Shown: one piece after another, positions 9,123-22,204 of the stretch
Layout: every line of letters begins with the position of its first letter
Numbering within the stretch: the stretch's first letter is position 1
Source of the DNA: Anniella stebbinsi
Lineage: Eukaryota > Chordata > Lepidosauria > Squamata > Anniellidae
Direction: 5' to 3'
Assembly (NCBI GenBank): GCA_029215795.1
Contig: JARDYH010000002.1
Span: 17,229,001-17,293,000, forward strand
DNA length: 64,000 nt
The notes under the pieces: model-generated
Seen by the model: the letters and a program-made list of their open reading frames with translations, nothing else
Database searches by the model: none
Told to the model about the DNA's origin: nothing
Position numbers and translations under genes: made by a program

Positions 9123-9389
9123 ACCACTATCAGCAAGGAACCTGGTACAATATTTTGTTTATCAGATGTTAAAATGCACCTGCACGTATGTTACACTGCA
9201 TGCCAAAATTTGTTACATTCTGTCTGAAGCAACGGTAGCCATTTCTTAAAATGCATGCAAGGAAACATCTGGAAAGTGGCTGCAAATGTGCATCTTTCTA
9301 ACATGTCAATGGTCAGATGGGAATGGCTTTGATGTGGCTTTCATGCGTGCACCTGACCGTACATAACATGGTGTAGCAGCTACTGTTGG

Positions 9390-9562
9390 ACTAGATCTGG
9401 GTTAAAAAACCCAGTTAACCACAAAACTCACTCTGTGACCTTGAGCCAGACTTTCTTTTTCTCAGCCTAACCTACCTGATAGGGTTGTTGTGAAGAAAAA
9501 AATGCAGAGGGGACAATCATATATGCAGCCCTAAGCTCCTTGGAGGAAGGGTGGGATAAAAG
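9390..9562 (+). mobile_element. MIR/CORE-like SINE, 3' part
   Basis: CTCAGCCTAACCTACCTGAT then GGGTTGTTGTGAAGA, and a CTCCTTGGAGGAAGGGTGGG 3' end, match the family at 12029-12243. The head is degraded. Confidence 0.65.
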
Positions 9563-9594
9563 TATTAGTCCAGCTATTTGTCTGGTGGTATGTA

Positions 9595-9725
9595 GAAGAT
9601 AAAATAATGAGCTGCGATGTCTTTGGTTCAAATGTCCCATCAGCCACAAACTCACTGGATAGCCTAAGGCAAAGCACTCGCTCACTCTGCCTCCACCCCG
9701 CCATTGTAGTAAAGGGATCAAACAC
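9595..9725 (+). mobile_element. MIR/CORE-like SINE fragment (weak)
   Basis: GGTTCAAATGTCCC resembles a B box and is followed by ACTCACTGGATAGCCTAAGG, like the SINE core. It is degraded and lacks the 3' end. Confidence 0.35.
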
Positions 9726-9800
9726 TTTCCTATCTTACAGTGTTTCTGTTAATATATATGCAGTTCTTTGAATGTTTGGGGGAAGTGCTGCGTGTTCCTA

Positions 9801-9803
<3 letters not shown>

Positions 9804-9849
<46 letters not shown>
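9804..9849. repeat. (GAT)n microsatellite
   Basis: About 15 GAT units. Confidence 0.95.
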
Positions 9850-9850
<1 letters not shown>

Positions 9851-10379
9851 CAGTCCCTGCCTGCATCTTCAGAATACACTCAGTGGAAAGGAATAAACTC
9901 AATATCCATTGCATATGCCCCTATCTGAGATACGATTCATGAAGTAGAGTTCATTTGTATATATTTTTTGCATTGTTTTAGTTCTCTTCCTGAGGTTACA
10001 CTTGTTTAACCAGAACAGGAAGCAATAGGTATTCATTGTGAGTTAACAGAGCGGTCGCCATAGGAATATAACTACCTCTTTGAATCACACAGTCTGCTAA
10101 AAGCCCTACATGGAGATTCTCTCCACAGCCAGTTGACCCACTCGGCAGAAAGGTCAGTCTGCAGCATAGGTCAAAAGAACCCTCTGTGCATCAAGGGAAG
10201 ACACAATCATGCATATATTGCCTCCTGACATCTTAGCCTGAATCTTCCCTGTGCTGAAATACCTTCGTGTGCTGAAATAGCCATAAAGGAACTTCTCTTC
10301 AGCAGTACATGAATGGAATCCTGTTTTTTAAAGGAGAGGATTGCTGCCTTTTCTGCCTGCTTGCTTGCTTGCTCTCTGC

Positions 10380-10455
<76 letters not shown>

Positions 10456-10994
10456 ACTGAGAATAGAAGTCCATAATTTCATAGGGCACAGCATACTCCT
10501 TTCTGAATAACAAATGATTACTATAGGGATACAAGTGGGGACTAAACAAAACATTACCCTGTGCCCCCACCATTTAAAAGTGCTCTTGTTCAGGTTCAAA
10601 CAGGAGCCCTTGTTCAGGTTCAAACAGGAGCCAAACAGGTCTCATGCTGAGGATCAGGGAGGTGGTCAAGGGAGGGAGGAATGAAAAGGTTTATTGTATT
10701 TTTCTTTCCCACCCTCCTGAAACCTTCTGCCATTGTACTATATAGTGCAAAAAGGCATTCAGGAATCATATCCCGGAATGTGAACATTTAATTTTTATGC
10801 AGCAGGGCTGGGAGGGGGAAGAGTCTGGAGAGTGGGGAAAGGAACAAAATTTCCTTTCTCTTTTTCCTGTCCTTGAAACCTCGTTTTAACCTCATGGCAT
10901 GCATCCTCCTGACCCCAATTTCCCTTTCAGAATGATATAAGCTGCTAGACCAATTTCCTTCCCTGCTCTTCTTTTTTTTATTGACACTCTCAAT
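9850..10994. other. Intron with microsatellite, otherwise unclassified
   Basis: Contains (TG)n/(AG)n at 10383-10453 and a 24-bp direct duplication at about 10587-10634 (TTGTTCAGGTTCAAACAGGA twice). Nothing else is recognised. Confidence 0.5.
10383..10453. repeat. (TG)19 (AG)16 compound microsatellite
   Basis: Uninterrupted TG run to 10420, then an AG run to 10453. Confidence 0.95.
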
Positions 10995-11100
10995 ATATTA
11001 TTATTAGTATTAGTATTAGTATTAGTATTATTTTCTATACCACCCCATATCCGAAACTCTCTGAGCGGTATAGAAATATAATATCCCAAAGCAGTTGATG
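10995..11100 (-). mobile_element. L2-like LINE 3' tail
   Basis: Begins with a TTATTAG/TTAGTA microsatellite and continues TCTATACCACCCCATATC...CTCTCTGAGCGGTATAGAAA. This is the minus-strand form of the tail seen at 12937, 23579, 38345 and 57800. Confidence 0.7.
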
Positions 11101-11345
11101 GGCATTGATCCTCCTCAAGTATTTCTTTTAATTTGCAAACAAATACACTTTTTTGCATAACTGGAAAGTCCCTCACTTGTGCAGAAACCACTATCTTGCT
11201 TTTCGGTGAGCCCGTTTCACTGCCAAAGTGGTAAGCTCAGGATTACCCAAATTCAGTAGTAGAGGGCGTGGGTTTGTGATTTGTTTTGTTTGGGGCACTG
11301 TTGTTGATAATACCACTGCTTCAGTTCTGTGCCACTCATATTCTG
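11101..11345. other. Intron, nothing recognised
   Basis: Unique-looking sequence between two LINE fragments. No exon or repeat signal is seen. Confidence 0.4.
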
Positions 11346-11760
11346 AACATAAGAAGAGCTCCGCTGGATCAGACCACCCTGTTTTCACACTGACCAACCA
11401 CATGCCCACAAGCAGAACATGAAGGGAATAGCACTCTCCCAGTCAAGGTCTCCAGCAACTGGTGTAAATAGGCATTCTGCCTCTAATACTCAAGGTAGCA
11501 TATAGTTATCGTGACTAGCAGCCATTCATAGCCTTATCTTCCATTAATTTATCTTTTAATCCCCTTTAAAAGACATCTAAATTGGGATTCATCACCACAT
11601 CTATTGGCAGCGAACTCCATAGATTAAATATATGCCATGTGGAGAAGTTCTTCCATTAGTCTATCCTGAATCATCTTCCACCATCCAGTTTTATTGGATG
11701 ACCCCCAGATTCTTCTATTCTTTGTTTCATTCAAGTATTATGCCCTGAATCTAACTTACA
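11346..11760 (-). mobile_element. CR1 LINE, 3' fragment
   Basis: Starts ACATAAGAAGAGCTCCGCTG and continues through CCAGCAACTGGTGTAAATAG and CCCCTTTAAAAGACATCTAA. This is the minus-strand form of the CR1 ORF2 C-terminus plus 3' end found at 43578, 37985 and 62780. It carries many substitutions, so it is an old copy. Confidence 0.8.
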
Positions 11761-12028
11761 TATAGAAAATTGCAGGGCGGGTCGGGGTGGCAGAAATACC
11801 TGAACAATCTATTCCATGCTTGTCCATCTTGGTGCCCTTCAACAGATGTATTGGTCTGCTATTCCCATAATCCCCCAGTCCGCTCATGACTGAGTGTGAT
11901 ATTATGAAGCTGCTGCAGCATTAGAATACCAAGAGCTCTGGAAATTGAGGAAGATAGCAAAGACCTCCCCCCCTGTGCTCCAGAAATGAAGAGCATTTAC
12001 AGGAAAGTCGGGAAGAGGACAGGAAGAC

Positions 12029-12243
12029 GAGCCAGTGTGGTGTAGTGGCTAGACTGTCAGACTGGAAGTCAGGAGATCTGGGTTCTAGTCCCCACTCGGC
12101 CATGGAAGGTCACTGGGGGACTTTGGGCTAATCACAGGCTCTCAGGATTGTTGTTGTGAGGATAAAATTGAAAGGTGGAGGATTATGTACTACCTTGGGT
12201 TCCTTGGAGGAAAAAAGGCGGGATACAAATGTAATAAATAAAT
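12029..12243 (+). mobile_element. MIR/CORE-like SINE, full length
   Basis: The tRNA-like head GAGCCAGTGTGGTGTAGTGG and B box GGGTTCTAGTCCCCACT lead into the core (CACTGGGGGACTTTGGGC). The 3' part GGTTCCTTGGAGGAAAAAAG then (AAAT)n shares the L2-like tail, which implies mobilisation by the L2-like LINE. Confidence 0.85.
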
Positions 12244-12936
12244 AGCTGCAATGCAAGTATTGCATTCCTGCAATGTCTGATCAACATTGGATCAAAGGGG
12301 AGAAACATGCAAGAGGGGATCAAAAGCAAGTGAGGGGCATAGTGAGGGACATGGGACATTTTCAGCAGAGAAAGGCTCACAGGTTGAATTCAGAGGCTTG
12401 GCATGCCATCTTAGGCCCTGCGACTGCAGGTTCCCCAACCCTGATTTTCGAGATTCTGAATTTAAAGAGCATAACATAAGCTAATGAACAGAGAACAAAC
12501 AGAATAAATTGCATTAAGCTCTAAATTACGATAGAAGTTACAAAACAAAATTCTTAATCATGACATCTTTTATACATCAGGGAACAAAGAAAACCAGACA
12601 TCAATGTTAGCTTTTTAAAGAAAACTGGCTCCGAAATGAGCTGATCCCTGAAAATTGCCATTGATGCTTATCAGTGTTTTTCTGATGTGCCCATGTGCTC
12701 CTGCCCATTGGAAAATACCATAAAAAAGGATTTTGATTGGTAGACGGGAAGCTTTTACATGCAGTATGTTCTTCATGTTAATTAGGCTAGTCTTTCATGC
12801 TTCAGTGTACTTTCATTAGAGCCACCATATTTAGGAATTCTGAAATTATATAGGCCTTCTTGGTTTAATCAACTGTGTTCATATATGCACATGTTGCTAT
12901 ATATCAGTATGATTTAATTGGTAGCAACTAATTTTT
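12244..12936. other. Intron, unique sequence upstream of the penultimate exon
   Basis: No repeat is recognised. The AT-rich part at 12480-12800 has words such as TAAATTGCATTAAGC and CTTAATCATGACAT and could be non-coding conserved sequence. Evidence is weak. Confidence 0.4.
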
Positions 12937-12998
12937 GCGAACTTCCCAGAGAGCTTCAGCTATTGGGCTATATAGAAATGTTATAAATAAATAAATAA
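12937..12998 (+). mobile_element. L2-like LINE 3' tail next to a WDR7 splice acceptor
   Basis: CTTCCCAGAGAGCTTCAGCT, then GGGCTATATAGAAATG and (AAAT)n, is the shared L2-like 3' tail. It ends about 31 bases before the WDR7 exon at 13030, so only the acceptor tract itself separates the two. Confidence 0.8.
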
Positions 12999-13029
12999 CT
13001 GTGTATATCACACTCTTATTCTTGCCTAG

Positions 13030-13161
<132 letters not shown>

Positions 13162-13199
13162 TAGCTACCTTTTAAAAACCATTATAATTATTCAAATTG

Positions 13200-13490
13200 T
13201 TTGTTTGTTTGTGATATTTATATATGATAAATATAATAAAACCTCTAAGCGGTTCACATATAAATGTTAAAATCGCATTTAAAACACAGTATTAAAAACT
13301 ATTCCAATTATAATAAGAGCACTATAAGGAGAAATAAGATGGAGTGGCATGATTAATTTAATTACAAGCTGGAAAAAGCCTGGGTGAGCAAGTGTGTTTT
13401 CAGGAGGCGATTGAAAGCTGCCATATTTTCTGCCTCATGATCTGCACAGGGAAGGGATTTCCAAAGGATGGCCACCCCTACCAAAAGGTC
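13200..13490 (-). mobile_element. L2-like LINE, 3' fragment (old)
   Basis: CTCTAAGCGGTTCACATATA at the 3' side is followed by the degraded C-terminal coding region (TTTTCAGGAGGCGATTGAAA, TGGCCACCCCTA). The layout is the same as at 8452-8880 and 30711-31225. Confidence 0.6.
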
Positions 13491-15469
13491 CGCTGTCAAG
13501 TTATTGTGTGGCGACGTCCCTTTAATTATGGAATGATCAGCAAATCTTTTTTGATTATCTTAAATGTTGGCTGGGTATATATAACTCATGGAGGAATACA
13601 GACATCTGTTTATATTAGCAAAACAGTAGCTGGTGAGGGCTTAAAATATATAGTGCGAACATGAATGAATCCCATTTCACTAGTCCCTTCCCCAAAGCTA
13701 GTACAGGCAGAATCTTCCAGGAAGTTCTCCTGCACAATCCCTACTGAAACGAATGGACGTTGTTCAGTTGTGCCACTCCTGTTCAGTGCAGTGGGGTGAC
13801 ATCTTCCTGTTACATTGTGCCTTTTGTTTAGAACTTCTGCCTGTGCAGGCAGATATCTGTGTGAAAGAGAAAGCTTTGACAGCAGAATTATTGCTTCTTC
13901 GGATTTCATATTCTTTTAACTGTCAGCGAATAGTATATATATATTATTTAATCCCCCATGACTGTCTGCATGTCATTCAATGATAACTGTACGTGTCATT
14001 AAGAGTATTGAATTATTATCCCTCTTCATACAGTGTGTGATTTCAGAAGCACCGAATAAGCACTGAATAAGAACTGTAAAAACGCCCTTTTATCACTTGC
14101 ATATATTTGGTTGAGTTACATGGAATGATCTAGAAAGCAATGAGATGTATTGATTGAGATGTTTTACATGATCATCTAAGATTGCAAGGGGTGACAGGGA
14201 CAATGTCCCTATACAGGTACATGCTTCGACATAAAAACTGCCGAGGTTAAATCTGCGGTGTTTAAAAAACAAGATCTTTTTTTTAAAAAAGACAGCTTTA
14301 ACATAAAGAGTTAAAATTAGCCAGCACGTTGCATTTAAAAATGTAGCCTCGTGCTCTTGTGATCCCTCCTCCTCCTCCATCCTCCCCGCCCGCCCAGTGG
14401 TCTATTCAGCACTACTATTAATGCAGGAAAATCAGTAACATTAGTCATCTTAAAAGGGTTATTACTCAAGATGATTTAAATTGTGAAAATGTCAGTGGGG
14501 CTTGCACGCTCCCTGCTACAGATGCCATGATTTACACACACTGACACCATTCCGCTGCTGAGAAGTACCAGGAAAAAAAAAAGTAATGGCTTCTATGTTG
14601 CACTGATCAGAATTCAGAACATGATATCGGCGATAGCACCTCTTAAAAACGTCCTAGGATATGCCAAGGTTTTCACGCGTCAAAGTCTCGGGCACACGGC
14701 TGAGGCCATCATTCCACCTGTGCTACACAGATTCTAAGATCCTCATGTGTTTAGCAGAGTACAGGAGCATTCAAGCCAATATAGGTCTGTTGCTTTATTT
14801 CCTTGGGTTAAAGCACATCACCTATGTAACAAAGTGATATAAATTGACCGGTTATCTAGTGAATTGGAAGCTCCGGTGTTTAAAGGTTTGTTCTCTTGAT
14901 ATTTTCCTTAGAGAACTGATAGAGATACAGTAAGCTGCCGTCTGTTGTTGGCTTCCTTTTTCCTCCCCTGCCCCCCCGCCTGCCCCACCTTTCAAAATAT
15001 ATACTGTCAGGAACATGCCCACTCTATTATTCAGGAAGCTGCTGTAACCAGGGAGGATTGTGTGGTTGCCACCATTTAAAATGGACACCGTCCAATGGAT
15101 AGATAAGACAATCTGAGCTCACTTCATAAATCAGTTGTTCTGATTTGTCGCATCGTAGTGTAATTGCAGATTTTTTATATAAAAAAAAAACAACTGCAGA
15201 AGATTTGAGTTAGCATTCTCCATGGAAAAGGGGAGTGGGTTGGCTTTTTCCACCGAAATATTATTGTCCCAGTTTGTCAATTCAGTGCAGGCTTGGGAGT
15301 TTCAAAATGCACAAGATCTTCCCTGTTCATCTCAGCGGAGGGAGAAGTTTTGCATGCACGGGGGCTGTCTTCCCCTTTGAGTTGTGCAGGGAAGCCTGCT
15401 CAGACAGGGTTTCTAATACGTGCACTAAAGAGTAGTAACAATTATACCTAACATTGGCGTCATGCATTT

Positions 15470-15850
15470 CAACCGTTGGAAGCACTTCACATACATTTTT
15501 TCAGTGGTCCTTCCAGTTGGGGCCGGTGATAGGAGACCTGCCCTACCTGTGGGACTAGCCTGCCTTCAGGGTTAGTCTCCTCCAGAGGCATGGCCCAGCC
15601 TTCTATTTAAGACCCAGAAAGGCAAGGCAGCTGTGGGACTAGCCACCTACTTTCCTGCATTCAGCGTCAGTCCTTCCAAGAACTCTGTAAGGTAGCCCAG
15701 TACAGTCATCCCCATACTGACACGTGAAAGGTGATGGTTGCGAGGGAGAGGATATTGGCTTACCTAAAGCTATCTAATGTGTTACTGGCTGAGGAGACAG
15801 TGGGACTGGAGACTTCCTAGCTCATTCTTAGCCATGCTCTTACGCCAGAC
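15470..15850 (-). mobile_element. Old MIR-like SINE traces
   Basis: AAGCACTTCACATACATTTT (15480s) and AACTCTGTAAGGTAGCCC...CATCCCCATACTGACA (15680s) resemble the minus strand of an ancient MIR. The middle, 15505-15670, is unrelated. The match is from memory and weak. Confidence 0.35.
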
Positions 15851-16489
15851 CTTTGGATTGCACGTTTCTCAAAATCAAACAAGATTCTGTTACCACCCAC
15901 TTAACCAGTTTGGGTCATTTTTGCCCCAAGCCCTCTTGGGAAAATAAACCCTTTGCTTTCTCAGGATCACAGCGGCCCCTTCTCACTTACCTCTATAAAT
16001 CCCAAGCCATGCCTTCTTGGAAAGCAAAACTCTCTCACACATACACAAAAAAGGTGTGACAGTAGGTGACTACCTACCAGGCCAAGCGACACACCAAAAA
16101 ATGCCTTCTTGGCCCTATTAGCTAGTGACCAACCTGGGTGTGCAGCAACACCTGATGGCTTTCTGCTCCCTGACCTGAAAGGTAGGCAAAATGGGAAGCC
16201 AGAAAACATGTGATCCTGTTGCAGGCGGACCGTATCTCGACAGCTCTCAATCGGGTCCGTGTGCCAAACTCTGCCAACCCTGAGCTGCTGCCGCTTGTAA
16301 TATTGGCAAGAGACTGGCAACCGCTATTGAATTAACATAGAGCACTCTGGTCCAGCAAGAAGGCCAAGCCACAATAGCCGGAGACAGACAACTCCCACAC
16401 TCCTGTCCTAAGAAACCCCTGATGGCTGGACCGTCCCCTGTAAGACATACATTTTCAAATAATGAGTGAGGCATTTTGCAGTGTAAAGG

Positions 16490-16665
16490 CCAGTGGAGGC
16501 TGGTGGCCCCTCATGTCAGTGGGGTGGTGAATCCACTCTGGGTTTCAGTCAGAACTCTAAAAGAGCTATCCAAGGTTCTCCACAGGGTTCAGCCCCTTGG
16601 AGAGCTCCTTAACGGTTGGGGCTGGTTCGGACTGAAACCCAGAGTAGATTCACTGCCCACAGGCC
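16490..16665. mobile_element. Foldback element (GTGAATCCACTCTGGGTTTC type)
   Basis: GGTGAATCCACTCTGGGTTT (from 16526) is mirrored by AAACCCAGAGTAGATTCACT near 16638-16657. A related sequence occurs at 60355-60425. No target duplication was found. Confidence 0.55.
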
Positions 16666-16839
16666 AACTCCATGTAAGAAATGAAATTCGTATAAACCTA
16701 ATGCCTGCCTGTGCTGTTGTTGTTTTTCCCCATGTACGTGGTATATAAAAAACTCAAAGGAAAAAGTTTTCCCCATTTTCAAGCATGAATGAGTTAGAAA
16801 AATGAACTACAGCCATAAAATGGACCTAAAATTGAAGTG

Positions 16840-16910
16840 TTGTTGTTGTTGTTAATTTATTGCATTTCTATACCGCCCCATAGCTGAATCTCTCTGGGCT
16901 GTTTATTGTC
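16840..16910 (-). mobile_element. L2-like LINE 3' tail
   Basis: (GTT)n then AATTTATTGCATTTCTATAC and CGCCCCATAGCTGAATCTCT: minus-strand form of the shared tail. Confidence 0.7.
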
Positions 16911-17794
16911 TTAAATAGGTGTAATTAAATCATTTTTATGGAGCCCTCTTAAAAAGCAAGCTATTAAATGTGAAGGACTACATGCCTTCTGTTGTGGTCT
17001 TCATAGTGCAACTTCATCAGGACCATTTGCATAGTTTTTATTAACTCTCAGTAGTTAAAATAGCAGTTTTTGGTGTAAGACCTCTGGCCTGCGGGCCTAA
17101 TCCTCTTGGGGTTCCTCCGAAGGGCAGGGCTGAGGCTCCAAGCCGCATCCCGTGGAAGAATCCCCTCAGAGGACATCCCCTCACAGCAACCTTCAGTCAG
17201 AGAAATTGGTGAGAATTCCCCTGCTGGTGCAGTAGCAGCAGATCACCCAGCATTTTCTCCAATCAGAGATCAGAGTGGGGTGATTGGAGCAGCGACATTG
17301 GGACTCACCTACGCCAGGGAAAGCTCCAATCTGAGATCAGGGATAGCAACAGGGAACAAGGGGCAGTGGGTGTTAGGACTTGCCCTTGCCTGGGAAGACG
17401 GCCACTCTCCCCAAAGGCAGGCAAGTCCCCTTCTCGTTCGTGTGCTCCATCTCCTTCCACGACGGAGAAGGAGGCGGGACTGGTGAAGTGGCCAAGTACC
17501 CTTTGCTCCTCCTTCATATACACACCCTGCGGGAAGGAGGCAGGGCATGTGAAGACTGGGAAGACCCCAGCTAGTTTCCATCGCTCTCCACTGGGGCAGC
17601 AAAGTCTGGTCCCTGGCCCAAGTGCCAAGATCCACCCCCTGGTGCTTGAACCAGGAAGCAAATGGTATCAGACGGGCAGGGCCCTGCCACTGATATCACG
17701 GCCATGTACATGTCTGCCTGACATCATATGGTCCAAGGAGGGCTGTGGAGGGGGGTCATCCAGCCCCCCACCAAAAGGTAGTACAGCACCCCTG

Positions 17795-18110
17795 TGTAAA
17801 AGGAGGGGAGACATGCTAGCACTTTTCAAATACTTGAAAGGTTGTCACACAGAGGAGGGCCAGGATCTCTTCTCGATCGCCCCAGAGTGCAGGACACAGA
17901 ATAATGGGCTCAAGTTACAGGAAGCCAGATTCCGTCTGGACATCAGGAAAAACATCCTGACTGTTAGAGTAGTACAACAATGGAACCAATGACCTAAGGA
18001 GGTTGTGGGTTCTCCCACACTAGAGGCCTTCAAGAGGCAGCTGGACAGCCGTCTGTCAGGTATGCTTTAAGGTGGATTCCTGCATTGAGCAGGGGGTTGG
18101 ACTTGAAGGC
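17795..18110 (+). mobile_element. CR1 LINE, 3' fragment upstream of the last WDR7 exon
   Basis: The + strand frame reads RRGDMLALFKYLKGC, then NGLKLQEARFRLDIRKNILT and QQWNQ. This is the C-terminal end of CR1 ORF2, followed by its 3' portion (AGGAGGTTGTGGGTTCTCCC, AGGGGGTTGGACTTGAAGGC). It ends about 150 bp before the final exon. It carries no selection-relevant function for WDR7. Confidence 0.8.
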
Positions 18111-18228
18111 CATGTATAGGTGGCAGCCACAGGATGTCTTATTGAAGGGCCTCTCTGAACATTTAAGATCCTCTACATGTTTCACCACTGTGTTCTTAAG
18201 AAAGTCCTTGGATTTTGCCATTGATTGA

Positions 18229-18462
<234 letters not shown>

Positions 18463-18470
18463 AGTCAGGA

Positions 18471-18493
18471 TGTGTGTGTGTGTGTGTGTGTGT
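18471..18493. repeat. (TG)n just after the WDR7 stop
   Basis: About 11 TG units, starting nine bases after the stop codon. Confidence 0.9.
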
Positions 18494-21400
18494 TTTCTTG
18501 CTCCAAATACAATTTTGTTTTGAAATCCCCTGTAATTCTAGCTCCCTCTTTGTGACCGTGACACTGGAGGGTCCATGCCAGTGTTCACAAAAAGTTATCC
18601 AGTGGGATTGGACAGATGGCATTTACTCTGCTTGTTTCTCTACAGCAGAGGCCCAGCTTAAGCCACTGTTGACTGAAGGGGATGCACGCCAGCTCAGCAG
18701 CCTTTATAGCAGTTATGCCAGCGTGCAAGTTTATTCCCTTATCAGTAGGTGGGGGTGCGGGGGAGCACAGAAAGCAGCCATGTGATGGGTTGTGACTGAG
18801 ATTCTGGAAGAAGTTGATTGTATAGTTGTTATATTTAATCTGGACTGAATCTGGTCACTTTGAGAACAGGTTTTAAATTAGAAACCATTTTTTCTTTAAA
18901 AGTATTTTGAATCTTAATGTTTACCAAAAGCTTATATGTTTACATAGGTGTTCTTCCAGGGGATGTTGGAGGATGTCTGGGTTAGGATTTTTAGGCCACG
19001 TTCTAAACCTTTTGGGGGGTGGGGTGGAGCAGGCAGGCTTCTGCATAGACCTGCACCTCCTGATGTGCATTCTCTTACCATTTCTTGACTTACATAAAGG
19101 AATCAGATGGTCCTTGTGTGCGAAGGAGCTCCCCTGTGCCCACTAGACCTGCTGGTTCACAACATTAAAGGTTTATTGTACCTATCAGGCTTGGGACTTC
19201 TTGAGAAAAAAGATGGGAAAGAGGATTTCCTACTTTCTTCGAACCGGCATGCTTCCTCATATACATTTTGGATTGATTGAGAAATGATGGCATACTTTAA
19301 CGAATGAAGGGACAATGCTATGTTGTTGTTATTGTTTCACCTGTGATGTTAATTTTTTTTTTTTTTTTTGTATGGTTTGGAGAGAAACAGTATGGATATC
19401 ATATTCTTTCCTTTGCTGCTAATATAGATGCTTGTGTCCATAAATGTTCCCTCTCACAGGTTTTTCTGGCACTCGGCCCTGCCAAGGATATGAAGGTTCC
19501 TCACACTGAATGTTATTGAGATATCAACTGATCATGATAGACACATTTGCAACATTTTGATTCCATTACAGGATGGAGATTTAAGAGCTGGAAGCATCTG
19601 ATGAAATACATCGCTGGTCATTATTTCAGGAAGTGTTTTTAAAAAAGTTAATCTATGATTCAGTTTCAATGTTTTTCAGCATTTTCCCCAAAGGATTCAT
19701 TTGTAATGTATGCAGTTGATGTTCACATATCTCCCATATCTTGCATAATCATTGTCTGAAAAGCACCTGGGTTTTGTTCATAGGACAGTGAGGAAACATG
19801 AAGAAAACATTTTATTTAAATGTGTGCGTGTAAATATTACGTGTGTGTTTCGAGCTCGCCTTCCCTTTGCTGTGAATCTGAAGAACATGCAGAGAGAATG
19901 CTCTCAGGATATGTGTGCTAAGATGTTCAACAAAAATAGAGTCTAGAATAAGTAGAATTTTAAGAAAGGAAAAAAAAGAGAGTGATAGCTTCTGAGTTGA
20001 AAACCTATTGCGTTCTTTTAAACGATGCTTCTGCTTAAATGGTAATGGTGAGGGTAGAAAATAATGGGAGTTGTGCAGGAGTAGTTTAGTTTTCCCCACT
20101 TCTTCCAGTGGGCTGGCTCTGCATCACAGCAGTTCTTGGTACTTTGCATACATTGATTTTTTGTTAAACGACCAGGTGGTCTGTTTAATACACTGTACAT
20201 GTAACTTGGATTACATAGGCCACAATCAACGTATCTATCTAGTTGAGATTTTAAAAGCAGAGCAAGAAATTGAAGACCATTAAGAATGTTCATCTCCAAG
20301 TGCTGTAAATTTATATCCTTTTTAACTATGGCAAAGCATAAATAGCGTGTGTGTTCATTGGTGGTAAAAACCCTGTTGTGGAATTTCCACTTTTTAAAAA
20401 CGACCCTACACAACAAGCATGCACGTTGTATTTACGAAGCGTGCGTGTGGGATTTGGAAAAGACAAGAAAGAGAATAAACAGAACATGTACATTTTTGTC
20501 TGTTGAATCAGAATGTTATGGCATAAATGAAAATGAAGAAATACATTTTGGTGCATTTCCCCTGGGCATTCCAGAGTCATACATACTTCTCTCTTTTTTA
20601 CATAATTTTCTTTGTTGCTCATCCATTCCTTTTCTTACAGTTCCGGCATTCCGGCATTCCGGCTCCTTTGCTTACATGGGACAGGATCCGATGCTGTCCC
20701 AGCGCTAGCATAAACCACTCCTAGTGCAAAGTCATTAGCGCTTACTAGGCAAAGGGGAAAAGTGGTGATTTGCCCTCGAAGTTCAGAGTTCATCACTGCA
20801 GTTTGGCAGCAGATCGGTGCCTTTTCCATTTGCCTAGCAAATGCAAATGCCATTGCACTAACATTGGTTTGCACTACCGTAATGTCGTTAGCGCTAGTAC
20901 TGCGTCAGCACTGGATACTACCCAGGGATCTCTGACCAATCAGGAAGCTGCCTTGTCACTTCATTGTTGCCTAATGGTTCTCAGATGTAGTGGGATTTAA
21001 GAGAAAGATCACTCTGCAGCATTAAAGAGGACTTGAGAGAGCAGGCCCACCTGCTTGCACAAAGCTCCATGTAGGCACACTGTGGGCAGAACTTTATATT
21101 ACAGTAAGCACAGGGATGCCACTGAAAATGGCATCCCTATATCAGGTTCTTTCCCCCTCCTCTTCAAAACACGTTGTAAAACATATCCATGTAACAACGT
21201 TATGAATGTCCCTGCCAAAACACATACCGTTGTGACAACAGGATACAGGTAAGATTTACTTCACAATGTGGCTGCTCTTTTCACATGTTAGTAGCCCCTG
21301 TGTGTCTTGTAACATTGAGTTCCACACTGCTGCATTGTGCTGAATGAATGTAAATCCACCTAATGTAAATACATATTTGGAGTGGAGGATATGTAGCAGC

Positions 21401-22198
21401 CAAGTTCATTGATTTGCACCCATAAATGTCCCATTAAAAAAAAAGTATGCTTAAAAATGTATGTCCTAAAATCTAGTATTTTTTAATGCAAGCATAGACA
21501 AGTACGGCCACATGCATCCATCGACGAGAAATAGTTCAGTGTTGTGAAGGGTCTAAAACTATTTTGACTACTATACTGGAATTGGGGAGGGGTGGAGGAA
21601 TTTGTAGATATGTAACACATGACACATTATGTCTGTAAAATGAAAATCCAGGCTTTTAAACCAATAGGAAAGGTAGCCTATGCAAAGGAGTAATTTAGAC
21701 AGGAGAATCAATATTTATGTACTAGTAACTGCAACAATCCACTAGGCCCTGCACAACCCCCTCACTGTGAAATGGAGGTTGTGCTACTGTAGCATTTAGT
21801 GAATTTTTGCCTAGAAGTCTTAATTCCCTTAATATCCCTGTATGCAAATCTGCATTTCAGTGGCTTTCTCATCCCTCTTGGCAAACTTCATCATGGCTTA
21901 GATCTCTCAGCACTGCAGTAAAATTTGTATTGTCATTCCAGTGTAAGCTTTTAGTGTTTTATTGATTTGTTTAGTACTGTATTTGGATTTGTCCTTGTAA
22001 ATGTAGAAACGTATGTGGCTTCATTGGCAGTTTACAAGCGAAAGATGACATGATGAGACACCTGTATGGAAATGTTTTCATGACTAAAGTCGCAGTGTAT
22101 GGTAACTGATTAAAATGTCTGCCTCGAGAAACAACTTGGCGATTTCACTTATTGGCTGCTGCATGTACCGAACAGCCCTGTGTAGATAATGTTTGTGA

Positions 22199-22204
22199 AA
22201 TAAA
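22199..22204 (+). terminator. WDR7: Candidate distal polyadenylation signal of WDR7
   Basis: AATAAA, followed at 15-25 bases by GGTCTGAAG. It is the last such hexamer before repeats begin. The choice is by position only. Confidence 0.45.

Noticed and set aside
10207..10623. 138-codon minus-strand frame
   Set aside because: Spans the (TG)n(AG)n repeat, which suppresses stops. No protein character.
17106..17992. Long open frame upstream of the last WDR7 exon as an extra exon
   Set aside because: Its C-terminal part is the CR1 ORF2 end. The rest is GC-rich and opposed by equally long minus-strand frames.
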